64,000 bases of DNA from Burkholderia sp. (GCA_040954445.1 CP144361.1:1828293-1892292), one strand, 5' to 3'; counted from the first letter of the stretch, positions 52,979 to 63,126 are shown. Notes: generated by a model from the sequence alone, not told the origin. Numbers and translations: made by a program.

Positions 52979-54040
52979 TTAACCTGCGACGGGGTGCAAG
53001 TTGCATCCGCTGCCGTCACAAATGTTTCCGGCTGTAAAGAAAAGGAGACGGATGAGTACAGCCGCTGGCTTCGCCAGTATAGGCCGTTCGGCGAAGGCAG
53101 TATGACGCTCTGAGCCAGCACGTGGGTAGCACGTTCCCGGGATCCGGAGCGGGCGAAGACGAGGGGCGGCATCCCCGCCCCAAGCCGGGTCGGCAGCGGC
53201 AGGGCCGCGCCCGGCACCCGAGACCGCTGTACCCGCTGCCGCGGCGCCACCGGTCGGCAACGAGCCATCCGCGGGCACGTCGTACTTTGGCAGAGCGTCG
53301 CTGCTGTAGTAGGGCGCGTTAGCCGCCGCCTTGCGTCCGCCGGGGCCACCCGAGGCGGCGATCAGCGACTGGCGGCGCTGCAGGTATGCGTTGCGCACGA
53401 AGGAATATTTGTCGAGCGCGGCAGCGTCGATCACGTCGCCGGCACCGAGCAGGTTGGCGCGCGTATTGATCAAGTTTACGCCGAACAGGCTCCAGCTGAG
53501 TACGTCCTGGCTCACGTCGATGACCGGAATGCCGGCGCAGTCGACCGCCAAGCCCGCCGTGTCGCGCACCGTACTCGGCCCGCCGAAGGGCAGCACCACG
53601 TAGGGGCCCGAGGGCACGCCATAGTGGCCCATGGTCAAACCAAAGTCGGTGGTGTGCTTGGGCAGCTTGGCGACAGTTGCGACGTCGAATAGGCCGCCCA
53701 TTGCGAACACCGTATTGATCACCACGCGCATGATGTCGCCCACGCCGTCAGCAATACGCAGCTGCACGAGGTTGTTGGCGGCGATGTAGACATCGCCGAT
53801 GTTCGAGAAGAAGTGCGTCACGCTGTCGCGCACTGGCTGCGGCACCGCCCACTGGTAGGCCTTAGCTACGGGCTTGAGCGTGTAGGTGTCGACGGTGTCG
53901 TTGAACTTGTACATGGTGCGGTTGAAGCCCTCGAATGGATCACCCTTGGTGGGCGTCGTCTGGACAGTGGCGGCGCAACCGCTCATCGCGGCGACAGCGG
54001 CAACGGCCAGGACCATGTTCCTAAGGCGCAGGGTCTGCAT
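52979..54040 (-). CDS. mlaA: Outer-membrane lipoprotein MlaA (VacJ)
   Basis: A 353-residue lipoprotein that removes mislocalised phospholipids from the outer leaflet. The signal ends in lipobox MSGC (Cys near 21). DPFEGFNRTMYKFNDTVD and FGLTMGHYGVPSGPYVVLPFGGPSTVRD are diagnostic. The conserved domain ends near residue 245. The remaining ~100 residues (GAAAAGTAVSGAGRGPAAADP and an Arg/Leu-rich stretch) are unusual and may reflect a frameshift that extended the frame to within 35 bp of mlaC. The start is MQTLRLRNMVLAV at 54040. Confidence 0.92.
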   Translation of the reverse strand: MQTLRLRNMVLAVAAVAAMSGCAATVQTTPTKGDPFEGFNRTMYKFNDTVDTYTLKPVAKAYQWAVPQPVRDSVTHFFSNIGDVYIAANNLVQLRIADGVGDIMRVVINTVFAMGGLFDVATVAKLPKHTTDFGLTMGHYGVPSGPYVVLPFGGPSTVRDTAGLAVDCAGIPVIDVSQDVLSWSLFGVNLINTRANLLGAGDVIDAAALDKYSFVRNAYLQRRQSLIAASGGPGGRKAAANAPYYSSDALPKYDVPADGSLPTGGAAAAGTAVSGAGRGPAAADPAWGGDAAPRLRPLRIPGTCYPRAGSERHTAFAERPILAKPAAVLIRLLFFTAGNICDGSGCNLHPVAG

Positions 54041-54095
54041 GATGGTGTTTCCTCTTCTCTTTTTTCTGATTTCGCCGTGGGAATGATGGCATTGC

Positions 54096-54602
54096 CTATT
54101 GCGCACCAGCTCCCGATGCCGAGGTCGGTTTCGCACCACCCGCATCGGCTGCTTTGCTATACAGGAACTGCCCGATCAGATTCTCCAGCACGATCGCCGA
54201 CTGCGTCCTCGAGATCGTGTCGCCGGCCTTCAGCATCTCGGTATCGCCGCCCGGCTCGAGCCCGATATACTGCTCGCCGAGCACGCCCGAGGTTAGGATT
54301 TTTACGGAGGAATCCTTAGGAAAGGGATATTGCTTGTCCAGCTCGACCGTCACCACCGCCTGGTAGGTCTCGGTATCTAAGCCGATCGAGCTGACTCGAC
54401 CAACCACCACACCGGCGCTCTTGATGGCCGCGTGTGGCTTGAGGCCGCCGATATTGTCGAATTTTATCTTGACGGGATAGGTCGGCTGGAACGACAGCGA
54501 GCTCATATTGCCCACCTTCAGCGCAAGGAATAGCAGCGCCAGGAAACCCAGCACCACGAACAGGCCGACCCAGAAATCGAGAGTAGTCTTTTTCATCGTC
54601 AT
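54096..54602 (-). CDS. mlaD: MCE-domain phospholipid transporter subunit MlaD
   Basis: A 168-residue inner-membrane protein with one N-terminal transmembrane helix (LDFWVGLFVVLGFLALLFLAL) and an MCE domain that forms the hexameric periplasmic ring of MlaFEDB (YPVKIKFDNIGGLKPHAAIKSAGVVVGRV). The start is at 54602, or MKKTTL at 54596. It lies 15 bp after mlaE. Confidence 0.95.
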   Translation of the reverse strand: MTMKKTTLDFWVGLFVVLGFLALLFLALKVGNMSSLSFQPTYPVKIKFDNIGGLKPHAAIKSAGVVVGRVSSIGLDTETYQAVVTVELDKQYPFPKDSSVKILTSGVLGEQYIGLEPGGDTEMLKAGDTISRTQSAIVLENLIGQFLYSKAADAGGAKPTSASGAGAQ

Positions 54603-54617
54603 CTCTGTATTAGCCGA

Positions 54618-55385
54618 CTAGCTGAACATCAGCGCGGTCAGCAGAAAATCGAGGCTGAGTACGGCGAGCGAGGCGTGCACGACGGTCCTGGTAGTCGCGC
54701 GCGACACGCCTTCGGGCGTCGGTTTCGCTTCGTAGCCCTGGTAGAGCGCGGTGAAGGTAATGGCGAGGCTAAACACCAGGCTTTTGAGCACGCCGTTGCC
54801 GACGTCGGACCAGACGTCGACGCCGCCTTGCATCTGTGACCAGAACGCGCCCAGATCGACGCCGATTAGCACCACGCCGACGGAGTAGCCGCCCAACACG
54901 CCGGCCGTACAAAAGATCGCCGACAAGATCGGCATGGTGATGATGCCGGCCCACATGCGCGGCGCGATCACTGTCTTGATCGGGTCCACCGCCATCATCT
55001 CGAGCGCGGTGAGCTGCTCGCTGGCCTTCATCAGGCCGATCTCTGCGGTCAGCGAAGTACCCGCGCGGCCCGCGAACAGCAGCGCGGTAATCACCGGGCC
55101 GAGCTCGCGCACCAGCGAGAGCGCCACTAGCAACCCGAGCGACTGCTCAGCACCGTAGCGGTTCAGCGTATAGTAGCCTTGTAGCCCGAGCACACAGCCG
55201 ACAAACAGGCCTGATACGGCAATGATCACGAAGGAGTAATTGCCGAGGAAGTAGATCTGCTTGGTGACCAGGCTCGGGCGGCGCAGTAGCGCGAAGAACT
55301 CGAGCACCAGCCGCACGAACAGGCACGAGGCATAACCCGTGCGTTCGAGGCCGACGACCGTGTAACGACCGATTGCACTGATCAT
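54618..55385 (-). CDS. mlaE: Phospholipid ABC transporter permease MlaE
   Basis: The 255-residue permease subunit of MlaFEDB with the MlaE family features [25 protein letters not shown] and [35 protein letters not shown] (landmarks ELGPV and AEIGLM). There are five to six hydrophobic helices. Its ATG overlaps the mlaF stop (ATGA), indicating translational coupling. Confidence 0.95.
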   Translation of the reverse strand: MISAIGRYTVVGLERTGYASCLFVRLVLEFFALLRRPSLVTKQIYFLGNYSFVIIAVSGLFVGCVLGLQGYYTLNRYGAEQSLGLLVALSLVRELGPVITALLFAGRAGTSLTAEIGLMKASEQLTALEMMAVDPIKTVIAPRMWAGIITMPILSAIFCTAGVLGGYSVGVVLIGVDLGAFWSQMQGGVDVWSDVGNGVLKSLVFSLAITFTALYQGYEAKPTPEGVSRATTRTVVHASLAVLSLDFLLTALMFS

Positions 55386-56203
55386 GGTAACCCTCCGCCA
55401 AGGCCGAAGTCCGCCTCGAGCGGCGGGCTGGTATAGTGGAACTGGAACGGACCGTCGTGGATGCCGCCGATAAATTGGCGCACGCTCGGCTCGGTCGAGG
55501 TGCGTAGCTCATCGGGCGTGCCTTGGGCGAGCACGCCTCCGTTGCCGAGGAAGTAGACATAATCTGCGATCGCGAACGATTCGGGCACCTCGTGGGTGAC
55601 CAGAATCGAAGTCGCGCCCAGCGCCTGGTTCAGCGTGCGGATCAGGTTCGCGGTAATACCCAATGAGATGGGATCGAGCCCGGAGAAGGGCTCGTCGTAC
55701 ATGATCAGCTGTGGATCGAGCGCGATCGCGCGTGCCAGAGCGACACGGCGAGCCATGCCACCTGACACTTCGGAGGGCATCAGGTCGCGCGCGCCGCGCA
55801 GGCCAACAGCGTTGAGCTTCATCAGCACAAGGTCGCGAATCAGCGATTCGGGCAAATCGGTATGCTCGCGTAGCACAAAAGCGACATTATCGAACACCGA
55901 CATGTCGGTAAAGAGGGCGCCGCACTGGAACAGCATGCCCATCTTGCGGCGCAGCGCATAGAGACCTGCGCGCGACTGCGCACCGATATCAGCACCGTCG
56001 AACAGCACCTGGCCGCGGCTAGCCCGGACCAGGCCGCCGATCAGCCGCAGCACCGTCGTCTTGCCACAGCCGGACCCGCCCATCACTGCCATGATCTGCC
56101 CGCGCCCGAAGCGCAAGTTTAGATTCGAAAGGACGAGCCGGTCAACGCTATAGCCGAAGTCGACGTCGCGAAGTTCCAGCAGAGACTCGGAAGGAGAGCT
56201 CAC
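55382..56203 (-). CDS. mlaF: Phospholipid ABC transporter ATPase MlaF
   Basis: An ATPase subunit of 273 residues from GTG 56203 ([13 protein letters not shown]); an upstream ATG at 56227 would add 8 residues. Walker A is GGSGCGKTT, the signature VSGGMARR, Walker [11 protein letters not shown], with an H-loop THE. It is the first gene of the mla operon. A TATAAT on the minus strand at 56235-56240 lies 35 bp upstream but lacks a good -35 box. Confidence 0.94.
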   Translation of the reverse strand: MSSPSESLLELRDVDFGYSVDRLVLSNLNLRFGRGQIMAVMGGSGCGKTTVLRLIGGLVRASRGQVLFDGADIGAQSRAGLYALRRKMGMLFQCGALFTDMSVFDNVAFVLREHTDLPESLIRDLVLMKLNAVGLRGARDLMPSEVSGGMARRVALARAIALDPQLIMYDEPFSGLDPISLGITANLIRTLNQALGATSILVTHEVPESFAIADYVYFLGNGGVLAQGTPDELRTSTEPSVRQFIGGIHDGPFQFHYTSPPLEADFGLGGGLP

Positions 56204-56234
56204 GGAGCTGATAATCCTGTTACGCAAAGCGTTG

Positions 56235-56240
56235 AATTAT
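56235..56240 (-). promoter_or_regulatory. Possible -10 box of the mla operon
   Basis: A perfect TATAAT on the minus strand 32 bp upstream of the GTG start of mlaF. The matching -35 region (GGCACT) is poor. Confidence 0.4.
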
Positions 56241-56360
56241 AGGGCCTGCCTTGAATTAGTGCCTCGCACGTGTAGCGGATCCAGTTGTCCAGACACACTT
56301 TTGCGATCAAGCAGCGAGCGTCAAGAGGTTGGCCTGACAGCTTTGATGGGTGATTGGAAG

Positions 56361-56466
56361 GGCGTTGTTGCATAAATCTAGCGAGAGCCAGTGACGTTTA
56401 CGCGCAACGGTCGGGACCAGCTTCCTATTATCCAGTCAGATTCCAGCGTAACTTCTTAATCTTTGC
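56361..56466 (+). mobile_element. IS903-group 5'-end fragment
   Basis: TIR and leader (GCGAGAGCCAGTGACGTTTA), cut by the TIR of the minus-strand copy at 56467. Confidence 0.86.
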
Positions 56467-57218
56467 GGCGTTGTTGCATAAATCGAGTGTGAGGCCGCAA
56501 TAGCATCGACGGGATAATTTCAGGCGATGCGAACGGATTGCGGACGAGCGAGGTCCGCCATACGGTTGATGACGCCGACGCGAACGGAGACCTCGGTCGC
56601 CTGCGAGTCGATGTGACGCGCCCAGAGACAGTTGCCGGTGAGGGTCTTGAACCGATACATCGCATTCTCGGCAAGCGATCGCCGGTGGCAGCCACTTTCT
56701 TGCTTCCATTCTCGACGACCGTCACGGGCAATTGCATCAACCGCGCCATTACGCCACGCTGCACCGGGCATATCCGCTTGCCAATGAACGGCACCCTCGC
56801 GTGGCGGAATCGAAGGAATAGCACTGCGTGCAGCAATGGCCGCATGGCATGGCTTGGTGTCGTAGGCACCATCACCGCCGATAACATCGATTTGTTCTTC
56901 GCGTGGAATCTGGTCGAGCAACTTGGCCAGAGCGTCACCGTCAGTCGATAGCCGGTCTTCAAGCCAAGTAATGCCTGAATCAACGTATCGCCGTATAGAC
57001 GCGGGCGACTACGCGTGGGTATGGCGTCGGGTATTCTGGCAAGGACGTCTTCATCTATCCATATCGTCACGTTCCCTTGGTTGATCAGGCCTGCATTATA
57101 AGCCGCCCAATTCCTGACACGGTAGCGCGCCTTCGGCTCACCTGTCTTGTGTATATTCTTGCGCATTTTCTTGGCAAAAATTAGGCAGTTACTCTGGAAT
57201 CTGACTTGATCACAGGAG
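56467..57218 (-). mobile_element. IS903-group element with internal deletion and lost 5' TIR
   Basis: The 3' TIR is at 56467. At about 56940 the sequence jumps from the region encoding ADGDALAK to that encoding VKTGYRL, joined at a CCGTCAG shared by both sites. The ~380-bp segment with the first catalytic Asp is missing. The leader ends at the TIR of the next copy. Confidence 0.9.
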
Positions 57219-58342
57219 GGCGTTGTTGCATAAATCGAACGTGAGGACGCCATGGCATCGGACGGGCATAATTCAGGCGATACGAACGGATTGCGGACGA
57301 GCGAGGTCCGCCATGCGGTTGATGACGCCGACGCGAACGGCGACCTCGGTCGCCTGCGCGGCGATGTGACGCGCCCAGAGACAGTGGCCGGTGAGGGTCT
57401 TGAACCGATACATCGCATTCTCGGCAAGCGATCGCCGGTGGTAGCCACTGTGTTGCTTCCATTCTCGACGACCGTCACGGGCAATTGCATCAACCGCGCC
57501 ATTACGCCACGCCGCACCGGGCATATCCGCTGGCCAATGAGCGGCACCCTCGCGTGGCGGAATCGAAGGAATAGCACTGCGTGCAGCAATGGCCGCATGG
57601 CATGGCTTGGTGTCGTAGGCACCGTCACCGCCAATGACATCGATTTGTTCTTCGCGTGGAATCTGGTCGAGCAACTTGGCCAGAGCGTCACCGTCAGCCA
57701 CATTCTGATTCGTCATTAGCGCGGCATGCACTTGACCTGTATTCGCGTTGAGCGCGAGATGGACTTTACGCCACGTGCGCCGCTTCGAGTAGCCGTGCTG
57801 GCGCACCTTCCATTCACCTTCTCCATAGACCTTCAGACCGGTGCTGTCGACAACCAGATGGATCGGTTCATTGTCACGAAGGATCGGCAGTTCGACATCA
57901 AGCGTTTTTGCCCGACGACAGAGCGTGGTGTAATTCGGCACCGGCAAGCTCGGGAAGGCCAAATCGCGCAGACTTTGGGTGAAACCTTGCAGGGCGCGCA
58001 AGGTCAGTCGATAGACGGTCTTCACGCCAAGTAATGCCTGAATCAGCGTATCGCCGTATACACACGGGCGACCACGTGTGGGTATGGCATCGGGCATTCT
58101 GGCAAGGACGGCTTCATCTATCCATATTGTTACGTTCCCCCGGCTGATCAGGCCTTCATTATAGGCCGCCCAATTCCTGACACGGTAGCGTGCCTTCGGC
58201 TCACCTTTCTTGTGTATGTCCTTGCGCATTTTCTTGGCAAAAATTAGGCAGTTACTCTGGAATCTGACTTGATAGGAGGCTGGCCCCGCGACCGTTGCGC
58301 GTAAACCGTTACCGGCTCTCGCTAGATGTATGTAACAACGCC
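57219..58342 (-). mobile_element. IS903-group element, full length, transposase intact
   Basis: 1124 bp with a good 3' TIR (GGCGTTGTTGCATAAATCGA). The 5' TIR is altered (ATGTATGTAACAACGCC), which may weaken it. It is in direct orientation with the preceding truncated copy. Confidence 0.94.
57273..58229 (-). CDS. IS5-family (IS903 group) transposase, full length
   Basis: A 318-residue DDE transposase with all catalytic motif regions uninterrupted: VVDSTGLKVYGEGEWKVRQH, GGDGAYDT and YHRRSLAENAMYRFK. The start MRKDIHKKGEPKARY at 58229 lies behind about 110 bp of leader; the open frame extends upstream through the TIR but those codons are leader sequence. Together with the TIRs it is the best candidate for an active, mobilising copy in this window. 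Confidence 0.95.
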   Translation of the reverse strand: MRKDIHKKGEPKARYRVRNWAAYNEGLISRGNVTIWIDEAVLARMPDAIPTRGRPCVYGDTLIQALLGVKTVYRLTLRALQGFTQSLRDLAFPSLPVPNYTTLCRRAKTLDVELPILRDNEPIHLVVDSTGLKVYGEGEWKVRQHGYSKRRTWRKVHLALNANTGQVHAALMTNQNVADGDALAKLLDQIPREEQIDVIGGDGAYDTKPCHAAIAARSAIPSIPPREGAAHWPADMPGAAWRNGAVDAIARDGRREWKQHSGYHRRSLAENAMYRFKTLTGHCLWARHIAAQATEVAVRVGVINRMADLARPQSVRIA

Positions 58343-58405
58343 TAACAATACACTCCGCCAGCGTCGGCTGGGCCCAATTCATGACGTTTTCTGGGGGGAC
58401 AGGCT

Positions 58406-59644
58406 TTACTTAAGTGTGGGTAGCTGACGCTTCGAGGCGGATTCGCCATCCGATGATCGATCGAAATTGCCGATCGCGACCACTAGATCCGTCAGAGTAT
58501 CTTCCCAAAGCACCGAGGTACGCCGGGCCTGTTCCTCACGACTCAATCTCAAAGGCGCGGTCGCCATGACATTTCGCAGCGAAGACAGGAATGATCTGCT
58601 GTCGTCCGCCACATTGATGCCGCGCGCGGCGCGGAAGCTCTCGAAACCACGCAGAGCGACCGAGGTCGTGACGACGTGCCTGCCCGCCCACAGCGCTTCG
58701 GCAGTCTTCAGGTTGGTTCCGCCACCCTGCGTGATCGGCAGGATCACGGCATGGGCAATTGTCAGCAGTCCTTGCAGGCAGGCATCGCTCACCACACCCG
58801 CGGCGATCACCGAACGGCTCAGGCCCGCGGTTCGCGCAAAGCGGGAATCAGCGACGATCAAAGGACCGATGCCGCCGACCAGCACAAGTGACTCGTCTGG
58901 CGTGAAGCAGCCCACGCCACCAGAAAACATGTCGTAAAAACTGAAGATATTCGGTGGATGGGCCGAGGCACAAAGTATGGCGGCCTTGCGGTGCTGGATG
59001 ATGCGGTTGGCCTGCTCGATCCCTTCGTCGGTCGTGACGCGATGCGCCACGCCGTTCTGAGCCAGCACGCATTTCGCGGAGGTGTGCGACTGCACCCATG
59101 CGAGATCGTCGCGCGACACCGCGCATACACCGTCCGCATTCCTGAGCGTCACCAGTTCGGTCTCAAAAATCAGGCGTCGCGCTGTCTGCGCTGCCTCGAC
59201 ATTCAGGTACTTGAGCACAATTTCATGCCGAAGGCGGTGCTCGATATTTTCCGAGCCGTAAAAGAGCTTGGTCTCGGGTAGCCGGTTCTCGAGCACATAG
59301 CGCTTCGCAAAGTTGAACAACCACGGGTTCTCGACGAAAATCAGATCCGGTGCTGGATCGATATGTGCCGCCAGTTGGCGATAGGCCTCGTCATCATCCG
59401 CATACAGCTTGCCAATTGCCCAATCCTCCATCAGCAAGGGATTCTTGATATAACGCCTTAGCTGGGCATCGCCCGGATAGTCGCAGAAGTACTCCTCCGC
59501 CGTGTACTGCTCGCTTCCGAGCACGCCGGCGACTTGCACTTCGTGCCCTGCCTCGCACAACGCGCGTACGATGTTCGAGAGTCGATGCTGGCCGCCATGG
59601 GCAGGTGTGCCAATCGGATAGGTGCTGAGCGTAAGGATTTTCAT
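58406..59644 (-). CDS. GT4-type glycosyltransferase
   Basis: A 412-residue protein with two Rossmann-like domains of the GT-B fold. The N-terminus MKILTLSTYPIGTPAHGGQHRLSNIVRALCEAG is split here as landmarks MKILTLSTYP and GGQHRLSNIV. The C-domain has VILPITQGGGTNLKTAEALWAGR, where the acidic residue after the glycine-rich loop would contact the nucleotide sugar. The start overlaps the DUF4214 gene stop by 4 bp (ATGA). Acceptor and sugar are unknown. It is the last gene of a small glycan operon. Confidence 0.88.
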   Translation of the reverse strand: MKILTLSTYPIGTPAHGGQHRLSNIVRALCEAGHEVQVAGVLGSEQYTAEEYFCDYPGDAQLRRYIKNPLLMEDWAIGKLYADDDEAYRQLAAHIDPAPDLIFVENPWLFNFAKRYVLENRLPETKLFYGSENIEHRLRHEIVLKYLNVEAAQTARRLIFETELVTLRNADGVCAVSRDDLAWVQSHTSAKCVLAQNGVAHRVTTDEGIEQANRIIQHRKAAILCASAHPPNIFSFYDMFSGGVGCFTPDESLVLVGGIGPLIVADSRFARTAGLSRSVIAAGVVSDACLQGLLTIAHAVILPITQGGGTNLKTAEALWAGRHVVTTSVALRGFESFRAARGINVADDSRSFLSSLRNVMATAPLRLSREEQARRTSVLWEDTLTDLVVAIGNFDRSSDGESASKRQLPTLK

Positions 59645-60123
59645 TCATTTTTCCTTGTGTGGCGAGACTCATCCGACTGGTCGACGCGAACCCAGGAATG
59701 ATGTTGCATTTCCTCGCCCATGCGAACCATGTAGTTCTCGAGGGCGCGCAGATCGCGAAGATGCTGATTGATGTGGCCGAGAAAACACACACTCTGGATC
59801 AAGCCACCAAGCACAGGAATCGCGAAGATTCTATCGACTGTCGCTGCGGAACGAAGCCCCGCGACCTCGATCGCGTATTGTTTTGCTTCTTCGGACCTGG
59901 CGATGTCGGACAGAATTCGAACCTTGCTGACACCAGCCCGAACCCTCGCCAGGTAATGCCGTTCGCCCCATTCGTCGGGCACACGTTTCAACAGCCCAAC
60001 GTAGGCGGCACGCACAAAATCCCTGTCATACATGGACAGAAAATCGTCGAGGCGATATTTCTGGTCCGCGCGCACGACGAACTCCGGTTGAAAAATTATC
60101 TTCGCCATCTTCATCCCACCCAC
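59641..60123 (-). CDS. DUF4214-domain protein
   Basis: A 160-residue protein whose central part (FLSMYDRDFVRAAYVGLLKR through GVSKVRILSDIARSEEAKQY) is a DUF4214 domain, often attached to glycosyltransferases and surface proteins and of undefined function. The C-terminal third is helical (INQHLRDLRALENYMVRMGEEM). It is coupled to the downstream glycosyltransferase by a 4-bp overlap. GGGTGTGGGTGGG precedes the start; the second ATG (MKMAKIIF) is an alternative. Confidence 0.8.
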   Translation of the reverse strand: MGGMKMAKIIFQPEFVVRADQKYRLDDFLSMYDRDFVRAAYVGLLKRVPDEWGERHYLARVRAGVSKVRILSDIARSEEAKQYAIEVAGLRSAATVDRIFAIPVLGGLIQSVCFLGHINQHLRDLRALENYMVRMGEEMQHHSWVRVDQSDESRHTRKNE

Positions 60124-60132
60124 ACCCTTTCA

Positions 60133-60670
60133 CTAGACGTTTCTACGGATACGAGCCAGCCGCTGTGCATCGGCAACAGCGCGTCGATTTCTGGAAGGCT
60201 CCATGCCGATACAGCCTGTCGGCTCCGCACGCCGGCGGCTCGGCCCGAGCGCCCGAACCCCAATGCTCCTCCCAAAAGAATTCAGCGTTTCGCCGAACGA
60301 ACGAAAGCGCCACATGGCGATAGATATCAATAGCGGCATGTCGAGCCTCTAGTCTGGTCAGTTCTCCGCCGTTCCAAAGTTACGCCACGTGCCGTGGTCG
60401 CGCGCACATTCCTGCTCGCCTGCTTCGTGCAAGGCGTCGAGGCTGCCGTTCGTGGCAGACGTTCTGTTCAACTTGCTCCAAGCGTGCGTTGCGCAACGAG
60501 GCCTGTGTTTGCCTGGCGTCGAATAAATCGCCGAGATCGGCGCGGGCATTTTCCTGTACTCGCACCCGCAGATTGGCGTCACTGATTTTGGCCAGCTTCG
60601 ACATGCGCTGCCCGATCTCGCCTTCCAGCTGGTCGAGGTGCTGGGTACTCTCCCGCCGATCCCTTACCAT
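60133..60670 (-). pseudogene. Broken coiled-coil ORF at the head of the glycan operon
   Basis: It opens at 60670 behind AGGAG with MVRDRRESTQHLDQLEGEIG, followed by heptad-like helical sequence for about 65 residues. Then it loses frame: continuations appear in the other two frames (…LDALHEAG… near 60420 and MWRFRSFGETLNSFGRS near 60300). I do not recognise the family. Position and strand suggest it was the first gene of the DUF4214-GT4 operon, possibly the coiled-coil lead of a glycan-related protein. Confidence 0.5.
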
Positions 60671-60785
60671 GTTTGACTCCTGCATGTTTTGAAAGGCCGA
60701 TTTTTAGACTACTTGCGGGCGTCGTAGACCCATCTAGGTTTGTTACGTTTCACCTAGGGTGGGCCGAACGATATGACGCGGGCAC

Positions 60786-60813
60786 AAAAACGGAGTGTGA
60801 GGCTCCAGTTTTT
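60786..60813 (-). terminator. Bidirectional-looking terminator downstream of fpr
   Basis: AAAAAC(T)GGAG pairs with CTCCGTTTTT around a 7-nt loop, giving a GC core with flanking A and T tracts 32 bp past the fpr stop. It could serve either strand. Confidence 0.7.
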
Positions 60814-60844
60814 CCGAGGGCGTGAGGAAGCCCCGCCGAGAGGA

Positions 60845-61615
60845 TCAGTCGACAAAGGCACGCTCGATCACGTAGTGGCCCGGCGTGCTGTTCTTGCCTT
60901 CCACCAGGCCGGCCTGCTTGAGTAGCTCGGTGGTGTCCTTGAGCATGGCTGTGCTGCCGCACAGCATCATGCGATCGTTTTCAGGCGAGAACGGCGGCAT
61001 GTCGAGGTCGATGAACAGCTTGCCGGTGGCGATCAAGTCGGTGATACGGCCCTCGTTGTCGAAGGCCTCGCGCGTCACTGTCGGGTAATAAACAAGCTTG
61101 CCCTTGATGATGTCGCCTAAGTACTCGTGGCCCGGCAGGTCGTGCTTGATGAAGTCCATGTAGGCTAGCTCATCCTTCAGGCGGCAGGTATGGGTCAGTA
61201 TGATCTTGTCGAAGCGGTCGTAGATGTCCGGATCGCGGATGATCGACATGAAGGGTGCCAGGCCTGTTCCGGTCGATAGTAGCCACAGCGTGTTGCCGGG
61301 CAGCAGGTTGTCGGCGACCAGCGTGCCGGTGGGTTTTTTTCCGATCAGGACCGGGTTACCCACTTTCAGGTGCTGCAAACGCGAAGTAAGCGGGCCGGCC
61401 TGCACTTTGATGCTGAAGAACTCGAGGTGTTCCTCGTAGTTTGGGCTGACGATCGAGTAGGCGCGCGCGAGCGGTTTACCGTTGACCTCGAGGCCCACCA
61501 TGGTGAATTCACCATTGTTGAAGCGCAGGCCCTGTTCGCGGGTGCAGGTGAAGCTGAACAGTGTATCCGTCCAGTGGTGGACGGATAGGACGGTAGCGGT
61601 GTCGAATTTACTCAT
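60845..61615 (-). CDS. fpr: Ferredoxin--NADP reductase
   Basis: A 256-residue FAD enzyme exchanging electrons between NADPH and ferredoxin or flavodoxin, often in oxidative-stress defence. The FAD-binding motif is RAYSIVSPNYEEHLEF, the NADP pyrophosphate loop LLSTGTGLAPFMSIIRD, and the C-terminus HYVIERAFVD (bacterial subclass with a terminal extension). The start is MSKFDTATVLSVHHWTD at 61615; upstream in-frame codons are not family-like. A possible partner is the FdxA ferredoxin at 8656. Confidence 0.96.
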   Translation of the reverse strand: MSKFDTATVLSVHHWTDTLFSFTCTREQGLRFNNGEFTMVGLEVNGKPLARAYSIVSPNYEEHLEFFSIKVQAGPLTSRLQHLKVGNPVLIGKKPTGTLVADNLLPGNTLWLLSTGTGLAPFMSIIRDPDIYDRFDKIILTHTCRLKDELAYMDFIKHDLPGHEYLGDIIKGKLVYYPTVTREAFDNEGRITDLIATGKLFIDLDMPPFSPENDRMMLCGSTAMLKDTTELLKQAGLVEGKNSTPGHYVIERAFVD

Positions 61616-61716
61616 GGAATGCGGATACGAGACGGAAACCGAGGGCACCGGCCCGATCCGCAGACCGACCGATGGCGGGCGCGTCACTCTCAAAAGTGCA
61701 AGCCTACCCGTTATTA

Positions 61717-61809
61717 TTGATCAAAAATACGAGAACTTGACTCAAGCTGCATAACGAATTGGTTTGTGCATGAAATAGCGATCGACACGTTGTGGTCATT
61801 GCTAGAGAC
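61717..61809 (-). mobile_element. IS630 right-end fragment
   Basis: TTGATC after TA (61715-61716), then the last ~20 codons of the IS630 transposase. It is cut by the IS903-group TIR at 61810. The left end of an IS630 copy appears on the other side (62922-63126). Confidence 0.85.
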
Positions 61810-62921
61810 GGCGTTGTTGCATAAATCGAGTGTGAGGCATCGATGGGCATAATTTCAGGCGATACGAACGGATTGCGGACGAGCGAGGACCGCGCCATAC
61901 GGTTGATGACTCCGACGCGAACGGAGACCTCGGTCGCCTGCGAGTCGATGTGACGCGCCCAGAGACAGTTGCCGGTGAGGGTCTTGAACCGATACATCGC
62001 ATTCTCGGCAAGCGATCGCCGGTGGTAGCCACTGTCTTGCTTCCATTCTCGACGACCGTCACGGGCAATTGCATCAACCGCGCCATTACGCCACGCCGCA
62101 CCGGGCATATCCGCTGGCCAATGGCACCCTCGCGTGGCGGAATCGAAGGAATAGCACTGCGTGCAGCAATGGCCGCATGGCATGGCTTAGTGTCGTAGGC
62201 ACCGTCACCGCCGATGACATCGATTTGTTCTTCGCGTGGAATCTGGTCGAGCAACTTGGCCAGAGCGTCACCATCAGCCACATTCTGATGCGTCATGAGC
62301 ACGGCATGCACTTGACCCGTATTCGCGTTGAGCGCGAGATGGACTTTACGCCACGTGCGCCGCTTCGAGTAGCCGTGCTGGCGAACTTTCCATTCATTTT
62401 CGCCATAGACCCTCAGACCGGTACTGTCGACAACCAGATGGATCGGTTCGTTGTCGCGAAGGATCGGCAGTTCGACATCAAGCGTTTTTGCCAGGCGACA
62501 GAGCGTGGTGTAATGCGGCACAGGCAAGCTCGGGAAGGCCAGATCGCGCAGACTTTGGGTGAAACCTTGCAGGGCGCGCAAGGTCAGTCGATAGGCGGTC
62601 TTCACGCCAAGTAATCCCTGAATCAGTGTATGGGCGTATAGACACGGACGACCACGTGTGGGTATGGCGTCGGGCATTCTGGCAAGGACGGCTTCATCTA
62701 TCCATATTGTTACGTTCCCCCGGTTGATCAAACCCCCATAATAGGCTGCCCAATTCCTGACACGGTAGCGTGTCTTCTGCTCACCTTTCTTGTGTATGTC
62801 CTTGCGCATTTTCTTTGCAAAAATTAGGCAGTTACTCTGGAATCTAACTTGATAGGAGGCTGGCCCCGCGACCATTGCGCGTAAACGTCAACGGATCTCG
62901 CTCGATTTATGCAACAACGCC
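61810..62921 (-). mobile_element. IS903-group element, full length, frameshifted
   Basis: Both TIRs are present (1112 bp). The transposase is open from MRKDIHKKGEQ near 62808 to PPREGA, where a 4-bp loss near 62120 shifts the frame; a 10-bp loss near 61840 shortens the 3' end. It sits inside IS630 DNA. Confidence 0.92.
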
Positions 62922-63126
62922 TTTGCAAATATCGAACACGCCGGTGCGCGACAGGTTCGCATGCTCGGCAATCTCGTCGCAGGTCCAGCCTCGCCTGCGC
63001 AGGTTGATTACCCGCCGACGCCGCTCTTCACATGCCTCACGAGGAAGCGATCTCATGTCTCTTTTTCCCATGCCCCTCACATGAGGGATGATTTTTCCAA
63101 TTTCCAGATCACGAATTGCGGATCAA
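62922..63126 (-). mobile_element. IS630 left-end fragment with transposase N-terminus
   Basis: Minus-strand codons near 62922-63055 read MRSLPREACEERRRRVINLR…TCDEIAEHANLSRTGVFDICK, the HTH N-terminus of an IS630 transposase. The leader and outer end TTGATCCGCAATTCGTG follow to 63126, then TA. The leader carries the hairpin core shared with the MITEs. Confidence 0.85.

Noticed and set aside
56456..57703. 415-codon open frame across two IS copies
   Set aside because: It arises from an alternative frame of the transposase read through the TIRs of two adjacent copies; not a gene.
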